Source: Imperialibacter sp. EC-SDR9 (GTDB lineage: Bacteria > Bacteroidota > Bacteroidia > Cytophagales > Cyclobacteriaceae). From it: a DNA stretch of 64,000 bases. Below the pieces are notes generated by a model. The model made no database searches. It was given only the letters and a program-made list of their open reading frames with translations, and was not told the origin of the DNA. The stretch is taken from NCBI RefSeq assembly GCF_902498805.1, contig NZ_LR701582.1:143519-207518 (forward strand), given 5' to 3'. This document shows, one piece after another, positions 37,671 to 45,881 of this stretch; the stretch's first letter is position 1, and each line of letters begins with the position of its first letter. A program made the translations under genes and the position numbers.

Positions 37671-39368
37671 ATGCTTCCAAAACACGAGATTCCAGATCAC
37701 CTCAAAGGCAGAATTGACGACATTATTCAGTTGGTATATGAGATAGCCAATGGTAATTTCGAATATCGGCTTCCTCGCTATGGATTCAATGACGAATTGG
37801 ATGGCCTTGTCGGTGGAATCAACATGTTGGGTGAGGAGCTCAAGTCCTCCATGGTATCCAAAAACTACCTTGAAAGCATTTATAAGGGGGTAGTAGATGT
37901 CCTGTTCATTCTTGATATCAATTTTAGAATTGAGGAAGTGAATGAAATCACACTGGAAAAGTTTAGGTGTGAAGAAAGTGCTTTGCTCAAACAGCCACTT
38001 GCTGAGTTGCTAAGCGAGAATGAGCAGATACTCCTTGAAAGGGTGAGGGCGGAACTTGGCGAGAAAAACATTTGCCGGATCAATGAGTTGCACTTCTCCT
38101 TTAACGGCGAGCTTTCCAAGCCGCACTCAGCCACTTTTTCCTACCTCCTCAATAGCCAGAATCAGCCCTCCAATATCCTGCTAATTGCCAAAGACGTCTC
38201 TGTTTTTAAAGAGGCAAGGGAACGGGCTGAGGCGTCCAATGAGGCCAAGACACGCTTTTTGGCTAACATGAGTCATGAAATAAGGACGCCCCTGAGTGCC
38301 ATTTTGGGGTTTATCGACCTGATGTTTGAAACCTCCCCTACAGAGGAACAGCAAAATTTCTTAAGGCTTATTAAGGCTTCCGGTGAAGACCTCTCCAAAC
38401 TGATTAATAATATTCTCGATATCAATAAGATTGAGGCAGGCAAGCTTACGCTTGAACAAATAGAATTTCAGTTTGAAGAAATAATGAAGTCAAACTTGAA
38501 TCCTTATCGTTACCTGGCCAGAGAAAAAGGGATCGATTTGTCCATTAATATTGACCCTGACATACCTAAAGTGCTTATTGGAGACCCTCAAAAGATAAAC
38601 CAGGTAGTCCGAAATCTTGTAAGCAATGCGGTGAAGTTTACAGTGGCCGGTAATATAAATGTGAATTTCACCAGCTTGCCAGCCAGGCCCGGCTACGCTA
38701 TTATTCAGGGAGATATTATCGATTCGGGCATCGGCATCCCCTCCAATAAGCTAAACGTCATTTTTGATAGCTTCACCCAGGCTGATGATTCCACCTCCCG
38801 TAACTATGGCGGATCCGGTTTGGGACTTACTATCTGCAGGTATTTACTTAACTCTATGGACGGAGACATAAGAGTAGAAAGCCCACCAGTGAGTTTTGGG
38901 TTCGAAAAAGGTACCGCATTTACATTTACCATGGAGCTCAAGGTGGCAGACTCGCAGGTTGTGAAGCCAAAAGAGGAAGTACAAGCCTTGAAGCTCAAAT
39001 TCAGCCGACAATATCATATACTCGTGGTTGATGACAACGATCTCAACCTGAAGCTTGCCAAGCGGGTGTTGGAAAATCTGGGTGCCAAAGTGCTTGTAGC
39101 CGACGGTGGTCAGAGTGCGTTAGATCTGATCAATATCCATGACTTTGATTTGGTGTTCATAGACATTCACATGCCCGAAATGGACGGCTACGAACTGGCA
39201 GTAAGAATCAGGAAAATGCAATATAATATGCCGCTTATCGCACTTTCGGCAGATGCATATGAGGAAGCTGTGCTAAAGTCGCTTCAATCGGGCATGAATG
39301 CTCACGTGAAAAAACCATTTACAAAGGAGGAGATTTTCGTTGCTTCAAAGGGTTTTTTAGAGCTTTAG
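37671..39368 (+). CDS. Soluble PAS hybrid histidine kinase with receiver domain, copy 2
   Basis: A 565-aa paralogue of the preceding kinase with the same order: HAMP-like segment (EIANGNFEYRLP, GINMLGEEL), PAS (65-180), HisKA with His202 in FLANMSHEIRTPLSA, HATPase (NLVSNAVKF, DSGIGIP, RNYGGSGLGLTICR) and receiver with Asp498 in VFIDIHMPEMDG. It follows copy 1 after a 331-bp gap and converges on the second synthase gene, with only 4 bp between stops. The PAS regions of the two copies are less alike than the catalytic parts, which suggests different ligands. Confidence 0.94.
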   Translation: MLPKHEIPDHLKGRIDDIIQLVYEIANGNFEYRLPRYGFNDELDGLVGGINMLGEELKSSMVSKNYLESIYKGVVDVLFILDINFRIEEVNEITLEKFRCEESALLKQPLAELLSENEQILLERVRAELGEKNICRINELHFSFNGELSKPHSATFSYLLNSQNQPSNILLIAKDVSVFKEARERAEASNEAKTRFLANMSHEIRTPLSAILGFIDLMFETSPTEEQQNFLRLIKASGEDLSKLINNILDINKIEAGKLTLEQIEFQFEEIMKSNLNPYRYLAREKGIDLSINIDPDIPKVLIGDPQKINQVVRNLVSNAVKFTVAGNINVNFTSLPARPGYAIIQGDIIDSGIGIPSNKLNVIFDSFTQADDSTSRNYGGSGLGLTICRYLLNSMDGDIRVESPPVSFGFEKGTAFTFTMELKVADSQVVKPKEEVQALKLKFSRQYHILVVDDNDLNLKLAKRVLENLGAKVLVADGGQSALDLINIHDFDLVFIDIHMPEMDGYELAVRIRKMQYNMPLIALSADAYEEAVLKSLQSGMNAHVKKPFTKEEIFVASKGFLEL

Positions 39369-39372
39369 CGAC

Positions 39373-41805
39373 TTATTTTTTTTGAATAATCCCCATCATT
39401 TCGATAGAGTAGTTGTCTTTGGCTTGAATAAAAGCAACCCTGGGATAAATGGTGGCGCCGAGTTTCTTTTTCTCAAAAGATGAGGAGTAACCAAAGTTTA
39501 TTTTCTTAAAGCCCAACGACTGCGCTCTTACAATTGTCTGATACAGCATTTGCCTGTAGGTCTGATACTTCTGCACATAGTCGTAGTCCATGCCGATGAA
39601 TGCAGGCACGTAGGTTATGTTATTGTTGTTGAAACAGAACATGACCGCAATGGGGTTGTCGGTTTCATTTTGTCCCTGTTTTTCTTTTTTAAGCCTCAAT
39701 ACGATAAACTCCCAGTTGGGATTCTCCGACATCTGTTCGAAAACGCCTTTGTTAAACGGAAACGTATTGACATCTAAGTTCTTGTTCCAGACGTTTTGGT
39801 ACAGTTTCATAAACTGGGAAACCTCTTCTGGCACAAGCTTTTGCTTTACTTCGATGTCAAAGTAGTCTTCGTAGGGAGCCACGTCTTGTCTGAAATGCTT
39901 CCTGGATTTGCTGGAAAGCGTTGAAATATATTCTTCTGTGTTTGCCCATGACAGATCTTCCAAAGAGCATGACTCAGGTAGGGTAGTTTTAAAAAATCCT
40001 TTCTTCAAAACATACTCTTCAATTTGCGTGTCACTTTCGTCAAAGTCTCTCAGTACAATAGAAGAAGGCTTCAGGGCCTCATCCAGCTCTTCCACTTTTT
40101 CGATAATAAGATTCATCGCATTTCGCCACCGCTCGTCCTCTTTATCAAGAAAGAGGTGAGGACCTTCAGTAAACAGCGATCCCATAATTAGCGCAGTAGA
40201 GACCATGAAGTCGGGCTCTGTTTTCCTTTTCTCTTCAAATTCCTTGGAAATTGAAGCCGGAGCCAACATGTCTTCTTTCCAAAGAGCCAAAGTGAAAAAG
40301 GTAGCGGCTATCACTTTTTTATTTTCATCCCGAACGAGCAGATAAAAGAACTGCCAGTTATTTTCCTTCTCTGCATTATCAGTAAAGGTCTTCTCAAGAA
40401 ACTGAAGCCCGGCATGATTGAAAACGCCCTCTCCTCCAAAGTACTTGTCCCAGGTTTTGGCGTCAATTTCCCTAGCAGAGCCATAGGTTTCTAATGTCAG
40501 TGTCTCTGTTTTCCTGGCTACGACTTTGTTTTCTTTTTCAATGAGCGGAAGGTCAAAAATCTTTCGTATGCTGTTCATCGAATAACGCTCTTCCTCCAAT
40601 GTCTTCGGAAAGTTTTCGTTCAACGCAGACACCAACTGCTCAATGTCCTCACGATGGTTATGCCGGGAGATTGTAAACCTAATGCCAGTTTTCTTTACCG
40701 GTACAGCAGGAAAAATTCCCATGTTGCCATAGAAACCGGCATCATACATTTTGTTGACAAAATTATAGCCCACGGCAGGTGCGCCTGCTCCGATATAGAA
40801 AACCGGGCAGTCATTTCTATCTACCAGCGGTAGATTCGTCTGCGCCAGCAAATCATTGCAATAGTCTATTTTGCCACGCAATTCTGCTTGCATCTCAACG
40901 ATCTCAGGGCTGAGGTGAATCTTGGCAGAGGCAATGGCAGCTGCAACAGATGCCGGTTCGAGCTGAGCAGAAAAAGTGAGCGGTCCTCCAAAGTTTTTTA
41001 CCTTATTGAAGTAGGGCAGGTTGGAAGAAACCAGTATGCCTCCGCTTGCGCCAAACGACTTGCTGAGTGTGCTGAAAAGGAATACATTCTCTGGCAGTTC
41101 TTTGTATTGGTTAAGCACATAACCGGTTCCGTTCTCACCTACCCAGCTCATGCCATGCACGTCGTCGAAATATAGGTATAGCTGTGGATACTTCGCACAG
41201 AGGGTCTTTAGATGCTCAATTGGTGCGGTGTCGCCAAACATGGAATAAACACCATCAGCACAGTACCATATTTTTTCCCGGCCAGGGCTTAGTACTTTAA
41301 TTTTTTCCTCAAGCATATTCATATTATTATGCCTGATCATATCTACTGTCACTCCTCTGTTTTTTAGCAGCAGGGATGCATTCTGCACACTCCAATGGAC
41401 ATAGTGATCTAAAATTACAGCATCCTCATCTCGTACAATCGATGGAATTACTCCCATGTGGCCAAGCGTGCTATTTTTCATAACAAGCACGGGAACTTTA
41501 AACATGAGATTTAACTTTTCTTCTAGTTCCTGGTACAGCGAATGGGAAACATAACTTTTGGATAGGGGAAATTGCGTACCGAATTTTTGAATGGCGTCGA
41601 TGGCCGCATCTTTTAACCGTTGATCTTGCTCAAGTCCGAGGTATCCTGTGGTGCCGAAGTGGAAAAGATCGTTGCCATTTATTTTGATAGTTCTACCTGT
41701 AAAACTTTCATCTTCGGTGTGCAATTGTATGACGCCTCTGGATTTTGCGTCCTCTGCTATGGTATTAAGTGTATCAATTAAGTTATTATGTTTTACTTTT
41801 GCCAT
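39373..41805 (-). CDS. AONS/SPT-like PLP synthase fused to a GNAT/FemAB-like acyltransferase, copy 2
   Basis: An 810-aa paralogue of the protein at 33160, alignable along its whole length, with about half the residues identical in the first 100. Cofactor residues are kept: LYFDDVHGMSWVGENG (Asp214, Asp215, His217) and the PLP lysine in FSTLSKSFGASGG (Lys249), which is closer to the textbook AONS/SPT form than copy 1. The acyltransferase half has LSSKSRKHFRQDVAPYEDYF and KKKLGATIYPRVAFIQAKDNYS. It is transcribed towards the kinases, so unlike copy 1 it has no kinase in its operon, and it is divergent from the second DUF7793-like gene. Confidence 0.9.
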   Translation of the reverse strand: MAKVKHNNLIDTLNTIAEDAKSRGVIQLHTEDESFTGRTIKINGNDLFHFGTTGYLGLEQDQRLKDAAIDAIQKFGTQFPLSKSYVSHSLYQELEEKLNLMFKVPVLVMKNSTLGHMGVIPSIVRDEDAVILDHYVHWSVQNASLLLKNRGVTVDMIRHNNMNMLEEKIKVLSPGREKIWYCADGVYSMFGDTAPIEHLKTLCAKYPQLYLYFDDVHGMSWVGENGTGYVLNQYKELPENVFLFSTLSKSFGASGGILVSSNLPYFNKVKNFGGPLTFSAQLEPASVAAAIASAKIHLSPEIVEMQAELRGKIDYCNDLLAQTNLPLVDRNDCPVFYIGAGAPAVGYNFVNKMYDAGFYGNMGIFPAVPVKKTGIRFTISRHNHREDIEQLVSALNENFPKTLEEERYSMNSIRKIFDLPLIEKENKVVARKTETLTLETYGSAREIDAKTWDKYFGGEGVFNHAGLQFLEKTFTDNAEKENNWQFFYLLVRDENKKVIAATFFTLALWKEDMLAPASISKEFEEKRKTEPDFMVSTALIMGSLFTEGPHLFLDKEDERWRNAMNLIIEKVEELDEALKPSSIVLRDFDESDTQIEEYVLKKGFFKTTLPESCSLEDLSWANTEEYISTLSSKSRKHFRQDVAPYEDYFDIEVKQKLVPEEVSQFMKLYQNVWNKNLDVNTFPFNKGVFEQMSENPNWEFIVLRLKKEKQGQNETDNPIAVMFCFNNNNITYVPAFIGMDYDYVQKYQTYRQMLYQTIVRAQSLGFKKINFGYSSSFEKKKLGATIYPRVAFIQAKDNYSIEMMGIIQKK

Positions 41806-41934
41806 TCGGGTTAGTTAGATTGCCAGCTAAATTACACCAGCTAATTGTAATATTTGCATTTTAATAAGAAGAGAGGTGCAGAAATTATGTATTTTTCCTC
41901 AAGAATTTGACTATTAGTAGTTTGCGATTGATCA

Positions 41935-42306
41935 ATGGACAAGATAGAAAATGAGTTTGCTAGCTTTTTTTTGAAAGATGGGATTCTGCATTTTATCTAC
42001 AAACCCAATACTGAGTTAAATCTGGATGCAGCCAAGAAGGTGGTTGAAGATAGAAAAACTATTCAGAAGGGCAAATCATACCCCGTTTTGTGTGATATAC
42101 GGGGGCTAAAAGATGTAGATAAGGTTGCCAGAGACTTTCTTGCGAAAGAGGGATCTTCTCTGGTGGACGCCGTGGCCCTTGTGGTTGACTCACCGGCATA
42201 CGAGTTTATGGCTAACTTTTATCTGAAGGTTAGTAAGCCTGATGTGCCGACAAAAATGTTCAGCTCGATTGAAGAAGCACTCGAGTACATTAAAAAATTC
42301 AAGTAG
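41935..42306 (+). CDS. DUF7793/STAS-like small protein, copy 2
   Basis: A 123-aa paralogue of the protein at 32644. The shared core is KSYPVLCDIRGLKDVDKVAR, FLAKEGSSL, VALVVDSPAYEFMANFYLKV and SKPDVPTKMFSSIEEALEYI. It is divergent from synthase copy 2, giving the same small-protein/synthase head-to-head arrangement on both sides of the locus. It is cytoplasmic, without signal peptide. No catalytic residue is evident. Confidence 0.83.
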   Translation: MDKIENEFASFFLKDGILHFIYKPNTELNLDAAKKVVEDRKTIQKGKSYPVLCDIRGLKDVDKVARDFLAKEGSSLVDAVALVVDSPAYEFMANFYLKVSKPDVPTKMFSSIEEALEYIKKFK

Positions 42307-42314
42307 GCTGGTGC

Positions 42315-42350
42315 AAAAAAAAGGAGCCCGTCTCAAGAAAGAGGGGCTCC
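42315..42350 (-). terminator. Intrinsic terminator of sucC
   Basis: Arms GGAGCCC (42323-42329) and GGGCTCC (42344-42350) form a hairpin that, read on the minus strand, runs into eight T (complement of 42315-42322). It lies 26 bp past the sucC stop. Confidence 0.85.
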
Positions 42351-42376
42351 CACTATATGATATTTCTTCTTTTAAC

Positions 42377-43588
42377 TTAGGCCAGCACTTCCTTCACTTT
42401 GGTGGCGGCATCTTTTAGCACGATGGCTGGGAACACTTTCAGTCCTGACTCAGCAATTATTTTCGCTCCTTCTTCAGCGTTGGTGCCTTGAAGACGAACA
42501 ATGATTGGTACTTTGATCTCTCCTATGTTTTTGTAGGCTTCTACCACACCTGTAGCTACTCTGTCGCAGCGTACGATACCCCCGAAAATGTTGATAAGGA
42601 TAGCCTTCACGTTAGGGTCTTTTAGGATGATCCTGAAGCCGGCTTCAACAGTTTTTGCGTTGGCTCCACCCCCTACGTCAAGGAAGTTGGCAGGTTCGCC
42701 ACCAGAAAGCTTGATGATGTCCATAGTAGCCATGGCCAGTCCCGCACCATTTACCATGCAACCCACGTTTCCGTCGAGCTTCACATAGTTAAGACCTGCT
42801 ACGCCGGCCTCTACTTCCAAAGGATCTTCCTCCGAAATATCACGAAGCTCAGCTAGGTCTTTGTGACGGAACAAGGCGTTGTCGTCAAGGTTCACTTTGG
42901 CATCAACAGCCAGAATTTTGTTATCAGAAGTTTTCAACACAGGGTTGATCTCAAACATGGTGGAGTCACTTCCAATGAATGCATTGTAAAGAGAATGGAT
43001 AAATTTCACCATTTCCTTTAGTGCGTTGCCTTCCAGCCCCAATTTGAAAGCCACTTTGCGTGCCTGGAAGGGCTGCAAACCAACAGATGGGTCTATCCAC
43101 TCTTTAATTATTTTCTCAGGTGTATGCGCAGCCACTTCTTCGATGTCCATACCACCCTCAGTAGATGCCATGATAACATTGCTGGCCTTTGCCCTGTCGA
43201 GCAAAATACTCATGTAATATTCTTTCGGCTCCGATTCGCCAGGATAGTAAACGTCCTGAGCAATGAGCACTTTATTCACCTTTTTTCCTTCGGGCCCAGT
43301 TTGGTGTGTTACCAGCGTACCTCCCAATATTTTTTCAGCCTTTGGTGCCACTTCATTCAGGCTCTTGGCAAGCACCACTCCATTGGAATCGGTTTCCCTT
43401 ACTTTGCCCTTACCACGTCCGCCGGCATGGATTTGTGCTTTTACAACATACCAGCTTGTGCCTGTGTCTGCATTGAGGGTTCTTGCAGCTTCCAAAGCCC
43501 TTTCAGGCGTATCAGCAACGATACCTTCCTGGATGGTAACTCCGTAGCTTTTCAGAATTCCTTTGGCTTGATATTCGTGAATGTTCAT
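42377..43588 (-). CDS. sucC: Succinate-CoA ligase (ADP-forming) beta subunit
   Basis: A 403-aa TCA-cycle enzyme subunit that binds nucleotide and forms succinyl-CoA or succinate plus ATP with SucD. It opens with [17 protein letters not shown] and has the ATP-grasp region ([25 protein letters not shown]), MFEINPV and the C-terminal CoA-ligase part with [18 protein letters not shown] and [13 protein letters not shown]. The length fits the family. sucD is not adjacent here, which is common in Bacteroidota. Confidence 0.98.
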   Translation of the reverse strand: MNIHEYQAKGILKSYGVTIQEGIVADTPERALEAARTLNADTGTSWYVVKAQIHAGGRGKGKVRETDSNGVVLAKSLNEVAPKAEKILGGTLVTHQTGPEGKKVNKVLIAQDVYYPGESEPKEYYMSILLDRAKASNVIMASTEGGMDIEEVAAHTPEKIIKEWIDPSVGLQPFQARKVAFKLGLEGNALKEMVKFIHSLYNAFIGSDSTMFEINPVLKTSDNKILAVDAKVNLDDNALFRHKDLAELRDISEEDPLEVEAGVAGLNYVKLDGNVGCMVNGAGLAMATMDIIKLSGGEPANFLDVGGGANAKTVEAGFRIILKDPNVKAILINIFGGIVRCDRVATGVVEAYKNIGEIKVPIIVRLQGTNAEEGAKIIAESGLKVFPAIVLKDAATKVKEVLA

Positions 43589-43605
43589 CCTCTAATTTTT
43601 TTGTG

Positions 43606-43636
43606 CGAATCTAAGCCATAGGGGGTGCAATTACAA
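43606..43636 (-). promoter_or_regulatory. Candidate promoter of sucC
   Basis: On the minus strand TTG (43634-43636) is followed after 20 bp by TAGATTCG (43606-43613), one base off the Bacteroidetes -7 consensus TAnnTTTG. It lies 18 bp upstream of the start codon. Confidence 0.45.
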
Positions 43637-43676
43637 GCTAAAGTTTAATGATGAAGAGATCGGTAGTTATAAAGCC

Positions 43677-43705
43677 TTGAGGGAAAGGCAATCTTTCTAT
43701 ATTTG
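43677..43705 (+). promoter_or_regulatory. Candidate promoter of the lolD-type gene
   Basis: TTG (43677-43679) and TATATTTG (43698-43705) are separated by 18 bp and match the Bacteroidetes -33/-7 pattern. The start codon is 20 bp downstream of the -7 box, giving a very short leader. Confidence 0.55.
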
Positions 43706-43724
43706 CAGGGCAACAATTTTTTAG

Positions 43725-44390
43725 ATGCTAAAAGCGACAGGAATAAAGAAAAAATACGGCAACCTTGAAGTGTTGAAAGGCATAGACCTTGAAATAGCCA
43801 AAGGAGAAGTAGTTTCCATAGTGGGAGCAAGCGGAGCCGGTAAAAGCACTCTTTTGCATATACTTGGTAGTTTGGACAATCCAGACGAAGGCACGATAGA
43901 ACTGTCGGGTAAAGATGTTTTTAAGTTGAGTTCTACCCAACTGGCATCTTTTCGTAACAAAGAGATTGGCTTTGTCTTCCAGTTTCACAACTTGTTGCCT
44001 GAGTTTACGGCGCTGGAGAATGTGTGCATACCCGGTTACATAGGCGGCAGAAATGATGACGAGGTAGCAAAGAGAGCAAAGGAGTTGTTGCAGCTTTTGG
44101 GCCTGGGTGCCAGGCTCGACCATAAGCCTTCAGCCCTTTCCGGAGGCGAGCAACAGAGAACAGCCATTGCCAGGGCGCTGATTAATAACCCCTCCATTGT
44201 TTTTGGTGATGAGCCCAGTGGTAACCTCGATTCTAAGAATGCTAATGAGCTCCACAACCTGTTTTTTAAGATTAGAGAGGAGCTGGGCCACACCTTTGTC
44301 ATTGTTACCCACAACGAAGAATTTGCCGCTATGGCCGACCGGACATTGGAAATTCAGGACGGCATGGTGCTTACTGATGCGGAAAAATGA
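43725..44390 (+). CDS. lolD: LolD-type ABC transporter ATPase
   Basis: A 221-aa ATPase with Walker A GASGAGKST, Q-loop FVFQFHNLLPEF, signature LSGGEQQRTAIARAL and Walker B IVFGDEPSGNLD. The sequence is of the LolD class that powers lipoprotein release from the inner membrane with LolC/E-type FtsX permeases. No permease is in the operon; instead the stop overlaps the start of an EamA transporter gene as ATGA (44387-44390). The lolD name is a class label, not a tested function. Confidence 0.88.
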   Translation: MLKATGIKKKYGNLEVLKGIDLEIAKGEVVSIVGASGAGKSTLLHILGSLDNPDEGTIELSGKDVFKLSSTQLASFRNKEIGFVFQFHNLLPEFTALENVCIPGYIGGRNDDEVAKRAKELLQLLGLGARLDHKPSALSGGEQQRTAIARALINNPSIVFGDEPSGNLDSKNANELHNLFFKIREELGHTFVIVTHNEEFAAMADRTLEIQDGMVLTDAEK

Positions 44391-45277
44391 GGAGATGGAA
44401 GAGCGTGCCGGCAGGGGTAAAGTATATGCTGCTTGCCACACTTCTCTTTGCAATGATGAAGGTTTGCGTGAAAATGGTTCCGCAAATTCCGTCCGTCGAA
44501 ATCATCCTTTTTCGATCAGTCATATCGTTCATCATTTCATTTATAGGCATTAAAGCTGCAGGTATTTCCCCCTGGGGTAATAACAAACCCATGCTTATTT
44601 TAAGAGGGGTGTGTGGTTCTTTTTCGTTGCTGCTCTATTTCCTTTTGATTCAGCAGATACCGCTCGCCACCACCTACACGCTGCTTTACCTTGCTCCCGT
44701 GTTTACCACCATTCTGGGTATTTATTTCGTCAAGGAAAAAGTGTTCTCCATGCAGTGGGTGTTTTTTGCCTTGTCAATGCTTGGCGTGCTGATGGTTACT
44801 GGTTTCGATATCAGGGTAGAGCCTATTCACTTGCTGATAGGTCTGGCGTCGTCGCTCGGTTCTGGCGTGGCATACAACGTTATTCGCAAACTAAAAACCA
44901 GTGAGCATCCACTGGTGATCATTCTATATTTTCCTTTGGTCACTATCCCCATCGCAGGTGTTTATTCCATTTTCATTTGGGAGCAGCCTGTGGGGTGGGA
45001 ATGGTTCTGGCTCATCATGGTGGGACTGTTTACCCAGTTTGCACAGTATTTTATGACGAAAGCTTACCAGCAGGAGGAACTTTCAATCATCTCAAGTCTC
45101 AGCTATCTCGGCATTGTTTATGGGCTTGGATTTGGCTTCCTTTTTGGCGAAACCTTTAATCTGTTGACCTACATCGGCATGGCTTGTGTTGTGATGGGGG
45201 TGGTCAGCAATATTTGGTGGAAGAAGAAAGGAGAGGTGTTGAAGAGGAGGAGATCAATAGTGAAGAGCAGTCAGTGA
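44387..45277 (+). CDS. EamA/DMT-family transporter
   Basis: A 296-aa inner-membrane transporter with about ten transmembrane helices in two EamA repeats. It shows LRGVCGSFSLLLYFLLIQQIPLATTYTLLYLAPVFTTILG and LSMLGVLMVTGFDI in the first half, and a repeat ending LLTYIGMACVVMGVVSNI. Substrates of the family are small metabolites and are not predictable. Translation is coupled to the upstream ATPase by a 4-bp overlap. Its last codons run into the short tandem repeats that precede the four-helix-bundle gene. Confidence 0.92.
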   Translation: MRRWKSVPAGVKYMLLATLLFAMMKVCVKMVPQIPSVEIILFRSVISFIISFIGIKAAGISPWGNNKPMLILRGVCGSFSLLLYFLLIQQIPLATTYTLLYLAPVFTTILGIYFVKEKVFSMQWVFFALSMLGVLMVTGFDIRVEPIHLLIGLASSLGSGVAYNVIRKLKTSEHPLVIILYFPLVTIPIAGVYSIFIWEQPVGWEWFWLIMVGLFTQFAQYFMTKAYQQEELSIISSLSYLGIVYGLGFGFLFGETFNLLTYIGMACVVMGVVSNIWWKKKGEVLKRRRSIVKSSQ

Positions 45278-45327
45278 CCTGTAAATAGTAATCAGTGATC
45301 TGTAAGTAGTAATCGGTAATCAGTGAG
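45272..45327 (+). repeat. 21-bp tandem repeats upstream of the four-helix-bundle gene
   Basis: Two copies of a 21-bp unit that begins CAGTGAYCTGTAA and ends TAGTAAT (45272-45292 and 45293-45313) are followed by partial copies ending ATCAGTGA. The first unit overlaps the EamA stop codon. The sequence is related in inverted form to the repeats after the gene, and to the hairpin at 48761. Confidence 0.75.
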
Positions 45328-45411
45328 GAGTGATGAAGATCGATGGCTTGATGAAATTATCGGAAGGCAAATAGGTGGCTTTAGTATTGGTGATTTTTTT
45401 AGTTTTGCTAA

Positions 45412-45822
45412 ATGGAAAGTAATAAATGGTATGTTAGAAGCTTCCGGGATTTGGATGTTTACAAGATTTCAATTAAACTCTCTGATGATATTTTTGCTAT
45501 TACTAAGAGGTTTCCAAAAGAAGAAATTTATTCGCTTACTGATCAAATTAGAAGATCTTCGAGATCCGTCGGAGCACAGATAGCTGAAGCCTGGGGAAAG
45601 AGACGGTATGAAAAGCATTTTGTTAGTAAACTTACAGATGCTGATGCCGAGCAACTTGAAACCCAACATTGGATAGAAGTTGCTCTGAACTGCTTGTATA
45701 TATCTGTGGATGAGAGGAATACTCGGATTGAACAACGCAATTACATAGGAAAGATGATCTACTCCATGACAGCAAAATCAAAAATGTTTTGCGGTGGCAG
45801 TCAAAACGAAACCGATCACTGA
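45412..45822 (+). CDS. Four-helix-bundle (S23/IVP-like) protein
   Basis: A 136-aa protein of the family related to the product of 23S rRNA intervening sequences. The pattern FRDLDVYKISIKLSDDI, FPKEEIYSLTDQIRRSSRSVGAQIAEAWGKRR and HFVSKLTDADAEQLETQHWIEVAL is typical. It is basic and helical. The function is unknown; it is not in an rRNA here. It is squeezed between a transporter and yebC, with related short repeats on both sides, as if inserted as a unit. Confidence 0.9.
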   Translation: MESNKWYVRSFRDLDVYKISIKLSDDIFAITKRFPKEEIYSLTDQIRRSSRSVGAQIAEAWGKRRYEKHFVSKLTDADAEQLETQHWIEVALNCLYISVDERNTRIEQRNYIGKMIYSMTAKSKMFCGGSQNETDH

Positions 45823-45880
45823 ATACCAATCACTGATCACAACTCACTAAATTACTGAACACTAAATACCGATAACTATC
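45811..45880 (+). repeat. Inverted-related repeats downstream of the four-helix-bundle gene
   Basis: The stretch contains GATCACTGAATACCAATCACTGATCAC and degenerate continuations (split here as GATCACTGA, ATACCAATC, ACTGATCAC). Its reverse complement shares the AATCAGTGATC core with the repeats at 45272-45327. It overlaps the gene's stop codon and ends two bases before yebC. Confidence 0.65.
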
Positions 45881-45881
45881 A

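Noticed and set aside
33160..41805. Naming the synthases BioF, KBL, LqsA or serine palmitoyltransferase
   Set aside because: The AONS motifs are clear but substrate-specific residues could not be assigned, and the fusion differs from all of these. Only the superfamily is supported.
45323..45583. Open frame of 86 codons before the four-helix-bundle gene
   Set aside because: It overlaps the real gene in another frame and starts in the short repeats; no domain is seen.
45412..45822. Four-helix-bundle protein as the Avd part of a diversity-generating retroelement
   Set aside because: No reverse transcriptase, template repeat or variable repeat is in the window.
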